Below, one piece after another: positions 43,801 through 57,069 of a DNA stretch of 64,000 nucleotides. The notes under the pieces were generated by a model. That model was not told where the DNA came from. It saw only the letters and a program-made list of their open reading frames with translations, and ran no database searches. The position numbers and the translations under genes are program-made. Every line of letters starts with the position of its first letter. The first letter of the stretch is position 1. This stretch comes from Amylostereum areolatum (taxonomy: Eukaryota; Basidiomycota; Agaricomycetes; Russulales; Stereaceae): NCBI GenBank assembly GCA_012932865.1, contig SAXG01000018.1, forward strand, positions 682,001-746,000. The letters run 5' to 3'.

Positions 43801-44180
43801 CACGCAGGCAATTTTGCGAGACGATCGCTCGCGCGCGGGGACTCGGAGCCTGGAGGATCGGAGGGCACAAGGCCCAAGACAGTAATCGGGCCGACCAATC
43901 GCCGAGTTGAGAAATAAATAAATAAATAGAGTGAATACGAACCCATCGTCCCTGCTGTTCCTCGTCGTCGAGCCACTTTTCCCGGGAACATAGCAAGGTA
44001 ATCCTGGTGAGAACGTCGAAAAGAAAAGGGAGAGAACATATTTCAAGAAAGCGGGAGCGCCGGAAGAGCCGAGCGTGAGATGTACCTGAAGTGCCTGGCC
44101 ATCCGACTTGTAATCTCTCGGTTTCCTCTTCCCCCGTCGTCGCCGTCCGCCCCGCCCCCTTCGACCCCCTCCCGCCCACC
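40804..44180. other. 3.4-kb intergenic stretch with one MITE
   Basis: No convincing gene. A plus-strand run of protein-like frames at about 43275-43910 (MAADDYPVAS..., VLRLEIYVGPGD) may be a decayed gene, but exon joining is not consistent. The MITE at 42671-42968 is listed separately. The right end is the OPT transporter promoter. Confidence 0.42.
42671..42968. mobile_element. 298-bp MITE-like element
   Basis: Terminal inverted repeats begin atcatcaggaaaaacctccc at both ends (right end read on the minus strand), with a second matched inner block 'agagggggaccttccta'. The right arm has about 20 extra bp between the two blocks. Flanking 'acg' on both sides (42668-42670, 42969-42971) may be a 3-bp target duplication. 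No coding capacity. Confidence 0.75.
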
Positions 44181-47100
44181 ATGGCCCACCGCCCCCCGAC
44201 GGCGGACTCGTCCCGCCCGATGACTTCGACTGGTTCGTTCTCGTCGCCCCAGGACACCTACTTCGACCGCGACGCCCAGTACACCGCCTATTCTCAGGAT
44301 TACACCATCGAGGAGGAAGATGAAGACGAGAGCGAAGACGAGGGCGTGTTCGCCTTCCAACCCCCTTCCACCGCCGACGCCCTCAGCCAACAACCACCTT
44401 CCTTTCTATCTCCCGCTCCCCCGACCTCGCCTCCGCCTCCTTTCACCCCGACTCCTGGTCCCGCCTACCCCGCTCCCACGTTCGATTACTCCCCCCGCCA
44501 TCATGTCCCCGCCCTACCCGGCCCCAGCAAGGCCTCCCTGCCCATACACACTCCCGTCGAGTCTCCGCCCTCAACAGACTCGCTCACAAATTCCCGCGGT
44601 TACAGCACAGAGGATGGCTTCCGCCTCCGTCGAATCACCCCCTCAAGCCCCGGAGTCAGCAGCCGCGAAGTGCACGTCACCCTCGAGAATGGCTTCACGC
44701 CATCTACCCCAGGAAAGAGGCCCCTCTCCGATGTCACCACCAGCGAGTACAGGCACGATTTCGTAGACGACGAGCGGAGCATCAAGTATGTCCATTTCCG
44801 CTTCCACAGTACACATATGGTCCATATCCCTGCCGGGGAAGCGGGTCATCTGCAAGGGAATCTGTCTTGAACGAAGAGCTCTTCGCGACAAGTCAGACTC
44901 CCTCTAATTTCCTCCGCGTCTGCCCAAGGCCTTACCTGCCAGGGATGACCACTTGTTGTTGGCTGTGTTTTTCCTTTCTTTTCGCTCGATCCTGACCACC
45001 GTCGCCCCAGGATGGAGTTCGATTTCGACGCCGTCGAGGAGGAGGACAGCCCGTACGCAGAAGTTCGCGCTTCCGTGTCCAACATCGACGACCCCGACAT
45101 GCCCGCCATGACCATCCGTATGTGGATCGTCGGCCTTGTCCTCAACGCTTTGGGTTCCTCCCTCAACGTTTTCTTCAACTTCCGCTCTCCCGCACCCACC
45201 GTCGTCCCGTTGTTGATGCTCGTTGTCGCCCACCCCTGCGGCAAGCTCGCCGCCATGACCCTTCCCATCACCGTTTACCGTCTCCCCCGCTGGCTCGGCG
45301 GCGCCGAGTTCTCCTTCAACCCCGGTCCTTGGAACATCAAGGAGCACGTCCTCGTGTTTATCATGGCCAACGTTTCCATCGGTCCCCCATACGCCCTCAA
45401 CGCCGTTGTCGTCTCCGAGCTCTACTACGGCCTCAAGCTCGGTTTCTGGTTCAACATCGTCCTCGTCCTCGCCACCCAGCTCACTGGCTTCGGCCTCGCC
45501 GGCCTCTGCCGCAGGTTCCTCGTCTGGCCTGCCAGCATGGTCTGGCCACAGAACCTCATCGCCTGCACCGTTCTCAACACCCTCCATGCCGAGGAAGACG
45601 AGGGCACGGACGGCATCTCGCGCTACCGCTACTTCATCTACGTTTGCACCGGCGCCTTTTTCTTCTTCTTCATCCCCGGTTACCTTTTCCAGGCCCTTTC
45701 CGTCTTCTCCTGGGTATGTTGGATCGCGCCCAATAACGTCGTCCTCAACCAGGTGTTCGGCGTCGCCCACGGCATGGGCGTCAGTGTCCTCACCTTCGAC
45801 TGGACCCAGATAACTTGGATTGGCTCGCCCCTCATGTCGCCGTGGTGGGCCGAGGTTCACGTCTTCGTCGGCTTCGTCTTTTTCTACTGGATTCTCACGC
45901 CCATCCTCTACTACACCGACGTGAGCCTTTTCGTCCCTCTTCCGCCGCATGTGCCTGATCCATTCCCGTCCACAGAGCTGGCACCTCGCGCACTTTCCCA
46001 TGTACGGTACAGCGCCGTACGACCGGTTCGGGAACGTTTACGACGTTACCCGCGTGCTCACTACCAACGACACCTTCAACCTGACCGCGTACAACGAGTA
46101 TTCACCTCTGTACATGCCCGCCGCGTACGCCATGACGTATCTCATCGCGTTCGCGCTCGCGACGTGCGTGATCGTGCACACGCTGCTTTACCACGGGCGC
46201 GCGCTGCTCAACGGTGTGAAGCGCCTCGGCGTTGAAAAGGACGATATCCACGCGAAGCTGATGCGCAACTATCCCGAGGTCCCGGATTGGTGGTATGCGT
46301 GTGTGCTAGTCGTCTTTTTCAGCCTCTCGATTGTGGCCGCGGAGGTGCGTTTCGTCACGTGCGTGCTCGGTGCGGTGGGTATGGGAGCTAATGCGACCGC
46401 TTCCCCTTCTTTCTTTGGAACAGGTGTGGAAAATCGGCGTACCGGTGTGGGCACTGCTGTTGTCGCTCGTACTGCCCGTGGTATACGTGCTGCCGTCCGG
46501 TTTCATTTACGCGATGACGGGACAGGGTGTACGTGGTCTGCTGATCTTCGAGGACAGGGTACTGACATGGCATTACGGGACAGATAACCCTGAACTTGCT
46601 TGCCCAGATCGTCCCTGGAACATTGCTCGAGGGAAACCCACTAGCCAACATGGTATGATCCGCTGTCCTGGTCCCTACCCACAGCGTCTGAATATTTTAC
46701 CAGATATTCAAAGCGTACTCTGTGCAAACATTGACAGAGGCGACGTCCTTCGTGCAGGACCTCAAGCTGGGCCACTACATCAAGGTCCCACCGCGCGCTA
46801 CGTTCTTAGGTACGGCGCCCCTCTGCTCCCGCCGTCACCTTTACCGCTGGCTGATTGTCGCGATCGATCGTACCGTGCCTCGCCAATCCAATCCATGCCA
46901 CAAACAGTCCAGCTCGTGTCCACATTCCTTGCGGCGTTCCTGCAAGTCGGCGTTAAACAGTGGATATTTGGGAACGTGCCCGACATCTGCGACGCCGACC
47001 AAAAGAGCCATCTCACGTGCCCGCACAACCAAGTGTTTTTCACCGCCTCCGCGATCTGGCACGTCTCTGTGTCTTTATTTCTTTTTGGGTTGCTCACGGA

Positions 47101-47767
47101 ACGCATTTTCGGTGGACAGGGGTCTCATTGGACCTAGTCGTCAGTTCGGCGAGGGCTCCATCTACCAACCACAACTATACGCGATCGCCTTCGGCGCGGT
47201 GCTGCCCATTCCATTCTGGCTGTGGCAGCGTCGGCGACCTGCGCACTCATGGACGAAGTACATCTCGACTCCGATCGTGCTGAACGGGGTGTCGTTCATC
47301 CCGCCCGCGGTCGGGATTAACTTCTCGTCGTGGTTCCTCGTCGGCTTCATATTCCAGTATGTGATCCGGAAGCGGAACTTCGCATGGTGGAGCAAGTTCA
47401 ATTACATTACGAGTGCCGCTCTCGATACAGGTACGTGCTCAAATCAGGCTATGAGTGGATGGACGAAGGACTGACTTGGGTTTTAGGGACGGTTTTGTCA
47501 TTGATTATCATCTTCTTCACACTGCAGGTGAGTAGGACCTCACCGGAGAGGTGTCCTCGGTTCTGACATGCCGTCCGTCTAGTTCCCCAAAGGAGGTATC
47601 AACCTCAACTGGTGGGGAAACACCGTCTACGCAGAAAGTACGTGTTTCTCCCGTTTCCGGCTGCCTTTCCGTCTGATGTATTATCCCTCGCAGCGGCCGA
47701 TTGGGCGGGTTTGCCCCTCATACAAACGTCGCCCGATAATCCGTTGCCCGCGTTCAAGCCGAGCTAG
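44181..47767 (+). CDS. OPT-family oligopeptide transporter
   Basis: Eleven exons, join(44181..44785,45011..45920,45976..46344,46424..46528,46584..46652,46704..46809,46908..47058,47120..47430,47487..47527,47583..47637,47694..47767), 931 aa. A long disordered acidic/Pro-rich cytosolic N-terminus (~200 residues) precedes SPYAEVRASVSNIDDPDMP and TIRMWIVGL, the usual OPT entry. Landmarks: NPGPWNIKEHV, many hydrophobic helices, FPMYGTAPYDRFGNVYD, LTEATSFVQDLKLGHYIKVPPR, IWGLIGPSRQFG, GGINLNWWGNTV near the end. It should import tetra/pentapeptides or glutathione-type substrates, probably proton-coupled, at the plasma membrane. The intron at 47059-47119 only works with a GC-AG donor; all others are GT-AG. 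The first intron (225 bp) is unusually long for this window. Confidence 0.92.
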
Positions 47768-48975
47768 CGACCCGGACCACCAGGGTGGGGTCGTTCGTGC
47801 GCATGTGTTTTGATATCTTTATTGGAAGTGAGCCCACCGCGCGCTTGTGTTCGTTTCAGAGGAAAGGAGGGCGGAAGGGAGGAAGAGGCGCGTTCGTGTT
47901 TCGTCTAGTGTAAAAAGGGCTATTTTTTATTTGTCTATGTGCCATCAGCGATTCCTGTCTCTTTGTGTGGCGGCGGAGGGCGTCGCGGTGTTCGTTATTC
48001 GCGGTGCACGCGTTGTGTGCGGGATTTAGGGTGGAGGTTGGATGCGCTACGACCACGACTTGGTTCGGCTCGGCTCTTTTGTGATACCTTTTTTTTCGTC
48101 TTTTCTTTTCGTCAGTCTTACTAGTGCGCCACTCGACGAGGAGGATGGTGTTCGACGCTCGTTCCGTTCTGTTCCATTTCTCATCTTCACGCGTTGCATA
48201 CCATAGCATACCAAAGCATATTCATAACATACAGTTACATCTGGTCTATCACTCCCTTCTCCTTTCCTTCTGTCTCCCGATCTTCGATTGTTGGCGTCTC
48301 CCTGCCTCCTTGCCTGTGCCGCTCCATCTCCCACTTCGTGATCACCCTTCTTCATCTCCAGCTTAAATCCCCCTATCGATGTTGATGTTCGCGTTCGTGC
48401 CCGTACGAATAGAGCGAAATGTATTACCTTCACATCATGGGAGGTGTGGTCGGTCCAGTCGACCACCTAAGTCAGGCTGCAAGTGGCGTCCCCCGCCGGT
48501 GAGCAGGTGCGTAATGTGGTCTTCTGCTCTGGTTTGCAAGACTCTTAAGGGTTGATTTTTCTCCAAGGAGGGGCCGATGATATTGGCCAATGAAACTACA
48601 ATGCTTGGATTGTCAACACGGTCCCGACCAATTCCCTGCCTTTCCTTTGGAATCCCAGCTTTGTGCTGAGTACTTTATGCAATTTCCCCCTTTCAGCTTG
48701 CCCTTCGAGGCGCTTTGGTTCTGGAACGGGACATTTGTTGTGCTTGATGCAGTTGGCCGTTCCGAAACGCGCGGTCTTGTGTAGAAGTTCTTGGATAAAA
48801 TATGGTGGACGTCTTCCAACTGCGACTATTCCCCAGCAACCTACCTTCTTCACCTGCCGTCGAATTCCCGGAGGAAAGATGTCCGCCCGTGATGTTTGTC
48901 CCAGCCTCCCTTCTCTCATCGCGATGCTGACCCAGTGGCTAGGCAGAAGGTCAGTATCGAGACCCACAGTCGTCA
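47768..48975. other. intergenic
   Basis: 1.2 kb holding the OPT 3' flank and the 5' flank of the orphan gene. No gene or repeat recognised. Confidence 0.45.
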
Positions 48976-49602
48976 ATGGTCAACTCCATACCACTGGTCG
49001 AAGCCATTGCTGCCCGTCGTCTCGTCAGTCCTGAGCGTCGGCCTCCCCTCCCTCGCAACAACACATGCTCATCGACCTGCACTTCACAGCGATGGAACGC
49101 CTACATCCTTGCACATCTTCCCCTTCCCCACCTTCCGCCCCACCTCCTCCCCCAGCCACACGACACCAGAGCCCCGCCCCTCCTGCACTACGGCATCTTC
49201 GTCACCGAACGCCAGATTGTGACCTGCGCGCGGCGCACTGGGCTGGTGGGGCCCAGCAGGCTCGGGCGTACCAAACTCGTCAGTGCTTTTCCGAAGGTCC
49301 TCGCATATCTAAAGAGGAAGACCGGGGTGAGGCTTTCACTCGCCAGGCCATTATGGGCAGAGCATGCGGATATGCAAATTGTGGCGGTGTGCTCGAATAT
49401 GAATGTGGGGACCGAGGGAGAGGTGGGGGAGGAGAGAAAGCGCGCGGTGGGAGTTATCAAAGACGAAATGGAGTCGGAGTCGGAGGCGTTGTGGTGGTGG
49501 GATTGGGAGAATGGTCCGGAGTGAGTATCCTTGCTTTTGGCAGGGCCTATGCTGAAACTTCTTCTCAGCTTCAACGGCGGGCATGAGTGTTCTCTTTCAT
49601 GA
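48976..49602 (+). CDS. orphan small protein, paralog A
   Basis: The model is join(48976..49520,49569..49602), 192 aa. After a Pro/His-rich N-terminus of doubtful start it reads PPLLHYGIFVTERQIVTCAR, ending KDEMESESEALWWWDWENGP and then FNGGHECSLS after a short intron. The same blocks (TPLLHYGFVFKFEQLMACAE, MWWWDISNGP, FNHE) occur in the convergent gene at 50121. Family not recognised. The shared WWWD-x-x-NGP block and shared last-intron position show these are real homologs. Confidence 0.55.
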
Positions 49603-50120
49603 ACATCAGCCGATGATTCGTCTTGGACTCCTTCTGAAGGGAGGGAAAGAGGAAAGGTTGGCTGCGTTCTTTCATTCTCCTCGGGATGGACGATCAAGTC
49701 CGCCAATGGCACCCTCCCTTGTATCGGGGTATTGTGGGGCATTTTCAGGATCAGCGAGCATTAGCCATGAATGCATTTAGTCCTAGAGAAACGGAAAACA
49801 TCAGAATGAAATCAAAGAGGAAACCCGCGAACTACCCACCCACAGCTGCTCATGGACAGTTTGAGAGCCTGCCCAAGATTGGGTGTTACGATTGCGTATG
49901 GGTGAAACTTGGAAGCGAACTAAACGTTAGTGGCATAACTTGCAGCGACGAAGCAAGGAGGTCCGCGGCATATACGATTGAACAGAAGCAATGAGTAGGT
50001 ATGTTACAATGAGTGGTTGATGCGGATGCGACGAGTAGAATGGATCGAACAAGACGATGTATGATGGCGGATGGACTACTTAGATGCGCGATTGTGAACG
50101 AAAAAATACACCGAGTAAAA
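49603..50120. other. convergent intergenic region
   Basis: 518 bp between the 3' ends of the two orphan paralogs. Would hold both terminators. No other feature. Confidence 0.5.
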
Positions 50121-50800
50121 TTACTCGTGGTTGAATAGAGGCCTACAGAGAAGATCATAGTGCTTCATGAGAGCAACGAAAAGGAAACGGGATATGCCAC
50201 ACACCCTGGTCCATTGCTGATGTCCCACCACCACATTATCGGAACGTCCTCGGGGATCTGAAGCTCCTTCTTGATGATGGCAACGATCTCTCGTTCGTCT
50301 TCCTCATCAAACTCGTCGTTTTCCACGGAGTAGTTAGAGTACATAGATACCATGTGGTTGTATTCCGTCGACAGTGGGATTTGGGGGAACACGACGGCTC
50401 TGGCTTCCCGATACAAGAAGCCCATGACCCCCCATAAGGCGCGGACAGGAACCAGCTCCTTGGGTGTGCCATCCGCGACAATGTTGTGTCTCTCAGCGCA
50501 TGCCATGAGTTGCTCGAATTTGAACACGAAGCCGTAGTGGAGAAGGGGGGTGCCATCGTCGGGACGTCTGGGTCGCAGGTCGACAGGCAGTTGTGCCATG
50601 GGCGGTCTTTTCTCTGCACACTTCTTGAATTTCTTCATGAATAGGCTGTTAGATCGAGGAGATCCACACTAAATGAAGCAAAGCGCACCTCGCTACGGAG
50701 AGCAATAGCACGATCCGTTAACTTGAAACTGTCGCGGGGGTCACCGATGAAGTTGCCATTCTCGTCGAGTTCGTATTGCACGAGCCATGAGAGACACCAG
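50121..50800 (-). CDS. orphan small protein, paralog B (5' end unresolved)
   Basis: Exons complement(50121..50142, 50205..50632, 50689..about 50800). The upstream exon reads SWLVQYELDENGNFIGDP then FKLTDRAIALRSE; it splices to KFKKCAEKRPPMAQLPVDLR, TPLLHYGFVFKFEQLMACAE, an acidic stretch (VENDEFDEEDEREIVAIIKK) and MWWWDISNGP, ending GPLFNHE. I could not find the first Met in the upstream exon; an alternative start is the Met at 50638. Homolog of the gene at 48976. Function unknown. Confidence 0.58.
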
Positions 50801-50985
50801 GTTTGGAGATGAAATGCAAAAAAAAAAAATGAGGTCGATGCCAGATGGACGGGGGCGGGAATGCGAGAACGTTGAGCTCTTGGCTTCCAGTCTGAGTTGA
50901 ACCGGTCCGTCGCCCGGGCCGGTGAGCTTCCGGCTTGTCCGTATTATGTAAATATCCGTAGCATACAGACGAGGCAAAACAAATC

Positions 50986-51065
50986 TGCATTAACGGAGAA
51001 TCGAACTCCGGGCGGGTCGAGCTTGATAATGGCAACGACCCAGGTTACCACTACCCCACTAATGC
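50986..51065 (-). tRNA. tRNA-Gly (GCC) with a 9-nt intron
   Basis: On the minus strand GCATTAG pairs with TTAATGC (acceptor, one G-T), the T arm is CGGAG-TTCGATT-CTCCG, and D-arm sequence GTAGTGGTAA is present. Anticodon stem GGTCG/CGACC closes after removal of about 9 nt following TTGCCA, the 37/38 intron site. Anticodon GCC reads GGC (Gly). Directly upstream of TGS1, opposite strand. Confidence 0.85.
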
Positions 51066-51213
51066 CTGTACGAATGTAGGGTTTGGTGACTATACATACT
51101 CAAGATGCAGTCCGTCCGAATGTAAGCCAGCGGTCCGACTGCAACATGCACTTTTCGTCCCAGTACTGGCCCGGTACTTACGACAGAAATTATCTCTCAT
51201 CATCAGATCCATA

Positions 51214-52425
<1,212 letters not shown>

Positions 52426-52998
52426 ACCGAGCTGTCGATGGTGAGCACTGCGTGAACATCTATATCATTGGTACTGAATTTTAGTTAGTTTTTGGTGTTC
52501 AACGATTTTGTTGTAACCTTCAGGCTTCAATCAATCGGCCATCGTCTCCTTTACACGCTGTCGCGTTGGGCTACATAGGCACTTACATCGACTGAATGTT
52601 GACTCAGACCATCGCACCACAGATGTCAGAGACCCCATCGTCTTGAGTTTGAGTTGTAGTCATACATACTCACAAATGGAGGTAAGAGCACGATGATTGT
52701 GAGTATTAGTTACTCTGAACATGACGTCACTGTATATCCTTGCGTTCTTCCCCCACCATCTCTCGAGTAAGACTATTCTCTCGGACGTGGCCTACTCGAC
52801 TACACTTCAAAGAGAGGTGGCGGAAGCAACGCGCGATGCTTTCCATAACGATGCCGCTCCCGCGTGACAAGTACAAGTCTGCTGACACAACTCTATTTGT
52901 ACCATCTCCGCCCTCTGTTCGTTGTTAGACACCCCCAACGGTCGCAATCGCTTTCATCCTTCCTTGACCCTGTATAGTTCTTGTAAATTTCACTCGCT
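52426..52998. other. intergenic
   Basis: 573 bp between TGS1 and the first S33 hydrolase gene. Nothing recognised beyond flanks. Confidence 0.5.
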
Positions 52999-54263
52999 AT
53001 GGCAGCATCTACGACCACTGAGGGCGCCCCCACTTTCACCGAAGAGTTCCTCCTGGGTCCTCCCGCAGGTTCGCACATAACATTCTACACTCGGACCTAC
53101 CTCCCACCCCCTCCAACTGCTCCCAGAGGGGCTCTGGTTTTCATCCACGGCTTCATTGAGCACGTCGCGCGCTACGCCGACGCCCACCGAGCTTGGGCGG
53201 CGCGCGGTTTTGCGGTGTTCACCTTTGACCAGCGCGGTTTCGGGCGCACATCCTTGGAGGCGGACGGGAAACCAAGGAAGGGAGACGGAGCTGTATCGTA
53301 TGGACGCACGGGTGACCTGGACCAGATGAGGGATGTCGCATGGGCGATTGAGCACGCAACGAAGAAATGGCCGGGGGTACCAGTGTTCTTGATGGGTCAT
53401 TCCATGGTCTGTTTCCGCAGTGCTTTCGGTTTCTTTTGGGGCTGACCACGCAATTTCAGGGCGGCGGAATCGTATTGTCTTTCGCCACCAGAACGTCCAC
53501 GGCCGATGCGGTTGCAAAACTCGCCGGCGTCATTGGGTCCTCGCCCATGCTCCGCCTCACACATCCTCCCAGCTCTTTCACGCGCTGGAGTGCTGGAAAA
53601 GCGAGCGCCGTTCTTCCAAATGTCCTCATCACCACGCCTGTGGATGGGCGTGCGCTGAGCCATGACCAGAGCGTCGGCGAAGCTTTCAAGAAGGATCCGT
53701 TGGTACAACCTCGAGCATCTCTGCAAACCATGGACGCAATGTTTTCCAAGGTATGGTTACTTCCTTTGGACCTGCAGATGAGGGATGGGTACTGACTTTC
53801 TGAATAGGGCGAGCAGCTCCTGAAGGACCCTTCCAAGTGGCCTCAAAACCTTCCTGTACGGTGATCCGCGAACCGAGTCCACAAGTGCGTACTAATGCGT
53901 ATCTTCCACAGCTCCTCATCGTCCACGGGGGTGCAGATAATGTATGCACGCCCTTTCCCTGTCGTTCCTATCCCTTGGAGCTTATGTCTCTCCACAGGTG
54001 TGTTCCCCTGAAGGATCAAAGGAGTTCTTTGAGAAGCTGGAAGCCAAAGACAAGCATCTCTCCATTTTCCCGGTATGCCTCACTTCCACAATCCGCTCTA
54101 TGCGCCAGCATTCATCGGCCTTCTACAGGGCGGATTCCATGAACTGCACAATGAGCCCGATGGCATCTCGGAGAAGTTCGTCGACGAGTGCGTTTCATGG
54201 GCAGAGGCTAGATTATCGGCGAATTCGACCTCAGAGACTGGAGCGACTTCTTCGAAGCTGTAA
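52999..54263 (+). CDS. S33-type alpha/beta hydrolase (monoglyceride-lipase-like)
   Basis: The model is join(52999..53406,53460..53750,53808..53855,53912..53941,53998..54072,54129..54263), 328 aa. Alpha/beta hydrolase with GALVFIHGFIEHVARY (oxyanion region), FTFDQRGFGRTS, nucleophile elbow GHSM-GG (split by intron 1), charge-relay Asp in LLIVHGGADNVC and His in GGFHELHNEP. Length and motifs fit fungal monoacylglycerol lipase/serine aminopeptidase S33 (Hydrolase_4): cleavage of monoglycerides or related esters in lipid turnover. A paralog with the same exon-1 length (408 bp) lies at 59084. Confidence 0.9.
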
Positions 54264-54888
54264 GGTCGATTAGGGTGCGTTTCACGCAGGTTTACTACAT
54301 CCCTTTCTAAAAGATTTGTTTGTCGGGCAGAGGATATCTGTATACCTCAGCATTCAACTTTAGCGTATGCGAACTCTATATAAACTCTTCAAACTCCATG
54401 TCCTTAGGATGGGTCAGGTATTCTCCCTGTCCTTTGTCTCGAAAATGTTCATCGAAGTTAAGAAACCGTGCGACGCCACTGCAATCAAGATAGATCCGAT
54501 TGCGACTACGATGTGTCCTCAAGATGCACGGTATGCGTTTCCGTAATTCAGATAGTATGGATAACCAAAGACGAGTCCATGCAGTATAATGAAGCAACAG
54601 AAGTGGACGGCGGCGATGCATGACGCTGCCCTCCTCGGATGGTAGTAATACAAACACAAACAAAAATCCAAGAACCTGCCTCATAGAATATACTGGCATC
54701 CCGAGCGCGCGATGACGCAAATGCAAGGTATCGATGGGCACGCCTGATGCCATCGCCAAAAACGAAACAAGGAAGTCAGGCGATCACCTCGTGTCCGAAC
54801 GGTATAAAACCCTCCTCGTCGACCCTCCATGGTATCCATCCATCTCCATCCTCCCCTCCGGACCCCCCCCCCCCCCCCCCCCCCCCCG
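54264..54888. other. intergenic with poly-C run
   Basis: 625 bp between convergent 3' ends. A C25 run at 54863-54887 lies 1 bp beyond the stop codon of the minus-strand zinc-finger gene. A 127-codon minus-strand frame (54376-54759) has no conserved feature. Confidence 0.5.
54863..54887. repeat. C25 homopolymer
   Basis: An uninterrupted run of 25 C, which reads as G25 at the very start of the 3' UTR of the minus-strand zinc-finger gene. Confidence 0.85.
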
Positions 54889-56399
54889 TTAAGTATCGCC
54901 ATTCGTCCCGGCTTCATGTTTTTCACGAATGTGCCGGAGCAGAGCGTCGCGCCGGCTGTAGAGGTGCGACTCGCTGCTGTCGGGGCAGTGTGAACATCGC
55001 TGCTGCGAGCCGGGGATGTTATTCGCCATGCGATACCTCACATGGGCGGAGTCCCGAAGGGCGGCGAGGTGGCGATAGAGGTCGAGTGTTCTGTTCGTGT
55101 TCTTGCCGCAGACGGGGCATGGGCCAGACCGACTATAGGGTTTCTTCTTCCGCTCAGCCCTCCCCTGTTTGGAACTTCGGTGGAGGGTGTGAAGCGGGAG
55201 GCCTTCCTCTTGTTCGCTCTCCATTGATCCCAAATGGTAGTAGGCTTGAGCCTCGGTTGTAGCCCAGCCGTGAGGGGGCGTTGAGGATTGCTCAACATCC
55301 CTGCTATAGCTATCGTCCTCAAAGGAGGTGCGAGTGCGCGATGTCCTCACCGCCGGTTGAGTTGCCAGGCGCCGGGGAAGAGCGACGGGTGCGCGAGCCG
55401 GGGAGCGGATAGGAAATGCAGGCCCTGATGCGAACCACGCAGTGTTGTAGGGATCCGCTGCGTGGTGCTCCTCTCCCTGCAGGTGACCAACCGACGTCGA
55501 TGGTGCGCTCTCGACGGTTGGGAAGGGGAGTACTCGCGATGATGGCGAGAAAGCCCCGAAGACGGGCTCAGGAGGAGGGGGATACATCATTGATGAGTGG
55601 CCCGAGATCGAAGCCCTCTGCGTCGGAAGGTGGAAGGGGGGATGGGGATGGAAGCCTGTTGATGGACCAGCACCGACAGGGCAATGAGGTGGTGCGTGGG
55701 GTGTGTTGTCGAAACTCTCGAGACGATGCGTATGGTTTCCCAGAGAGCATCCTCTGCTCAACAGAGTCGGGGCATCCATGGCACGCCCGTGGATCGATGC
55801 TCCGGCCTTATGGTCGGTCGGCATCGCATACATCCTCGTGGGAGTCCCGACCAGTTCGCTGTGGTGGAGCGGCGAGGTCCAGGCGCCTGTTTCGACGAAG
55901 TCAGGAGACTGGTTGACTGAGGGTGCTGGCCATATGATGGTGTCGTTCTGGAACTGCGAAGGTGGGATGGATGGATAGTCCTGGTTGGAAGGGCTGCGTT
56001 CCGAGCCACGACTAATGTGTGCGAGGGGCATGGGGAAGGTGAGGAAGGTAGCGCTGTCGGTGAGGGGAGGAAATGAGTCGTCAATCGTTCCATAACACTG
56101 GTTGAAGGAGACATCGGAAGAGAGGTCCCCGAATCCCAATGGGGGGGTGGCCTGGGGCAGGGGAATAAGAGATTTATTTTCAACGACGAACCATTGATGC
56201 TCACCAATGACTCGTCCGCATTCGAGTGAGCGCTCTGTGTCCGGTCTTCCGTCTCTGCGTGGTATGTCTCTTCGTTGAACTCTTGTCGTTCGAAAGACGA
56301 CGGAAGGCGATGATGGTGCATGCTACGCAAATGGGAATACGAAGGAGGACTGTGGTGGCGTGTGGAGGGGGGTGAGTGTCGGTCGTGAACTCCATTCAA
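54889..56399 (-). CDS. C2H2-like zinc-finger protein, probable transcription factor
   Basis: The model is complement(join(54889..56151,56205..56399)), 485 aa. The N-terminal ~370 residues are Pro/Ser/His-rich and disordered. At the C-terminus two zinc-finger-like units follow a basic patch (RAERKKKPYSRSG): CPVCGKNTNRTLDLYRHLAAL...H and CSHCPDSSESHLYSRRDALLRHIREKH. The longer loop between Cys and His pairs is atypical. Agaricomycete genomes carry many such C-terminal C2H2-like proteins; DNA binding is inferred. The exon join (ADESL to ATPPLGFG) is in phase. Confidence 0.75.
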
Positions 56400-57069
56400 T
56401 GAGCTGCCTTTTTGTAGCTTGTTGGGGCTCTACATTGTCCGTCTTCCCGGTCAAGCGGACGCCTCGTGTACCACACGACAAAGCGCACAGTCGTCGTTGA
56501 ACAGGCGCATCGTCCTCAGCTCGCTTGCCCTAACGCCTTTGTTTTTCCGTATTCAGAGGTTTCCATTACGGACCCAGGTTCGCCACCAATGAACAGTTCC
56601 CCTGGCCTTGAATTGTTCGACGATTCGGGAAGGTGAGGGCCCGCTCCTCGTTTCCGTGACGCGCATTGACCCTGCGGCCCTACATGCGTCTTCAGCAAGA
56701 GCAGGAGGCGCAATGGAAAAGTCGGGAGTGAAGCTGAATCTGTCAGTGGTACACAATGCGGCAACGTCGGACAGTAAAAAGGAAGCCTGCGTATCGATGT
56801 GCATTCGCCAGTGACTGCTTGGAATTGTGGCTGACTTCCGCACAGACAAGGGAACCTTCAGTATAAGACAAACGGATGTAGAAATGTGGTCCGATCGTGA
56901 GTGTTTTGTACCCTGAGCAGAAAAGGCATGGTATTATATCTATCATACGTACAACCGGACGCAACCTTTGTAGTAGTGACATAGTGAGACCTACATCAAA
57001 CGTGATTATGGCAAGTGAGCCAAGACTTCATATAATGACCCTTGTGAAGCCACTTACGGTGAAGCGGAT
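56400..57069. other. intergenic
   Basis: 670 bp of 5' flank of the zinc-finger gene and 3' flank of the F-box gene. No gene seen. Confidence 0.5.
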
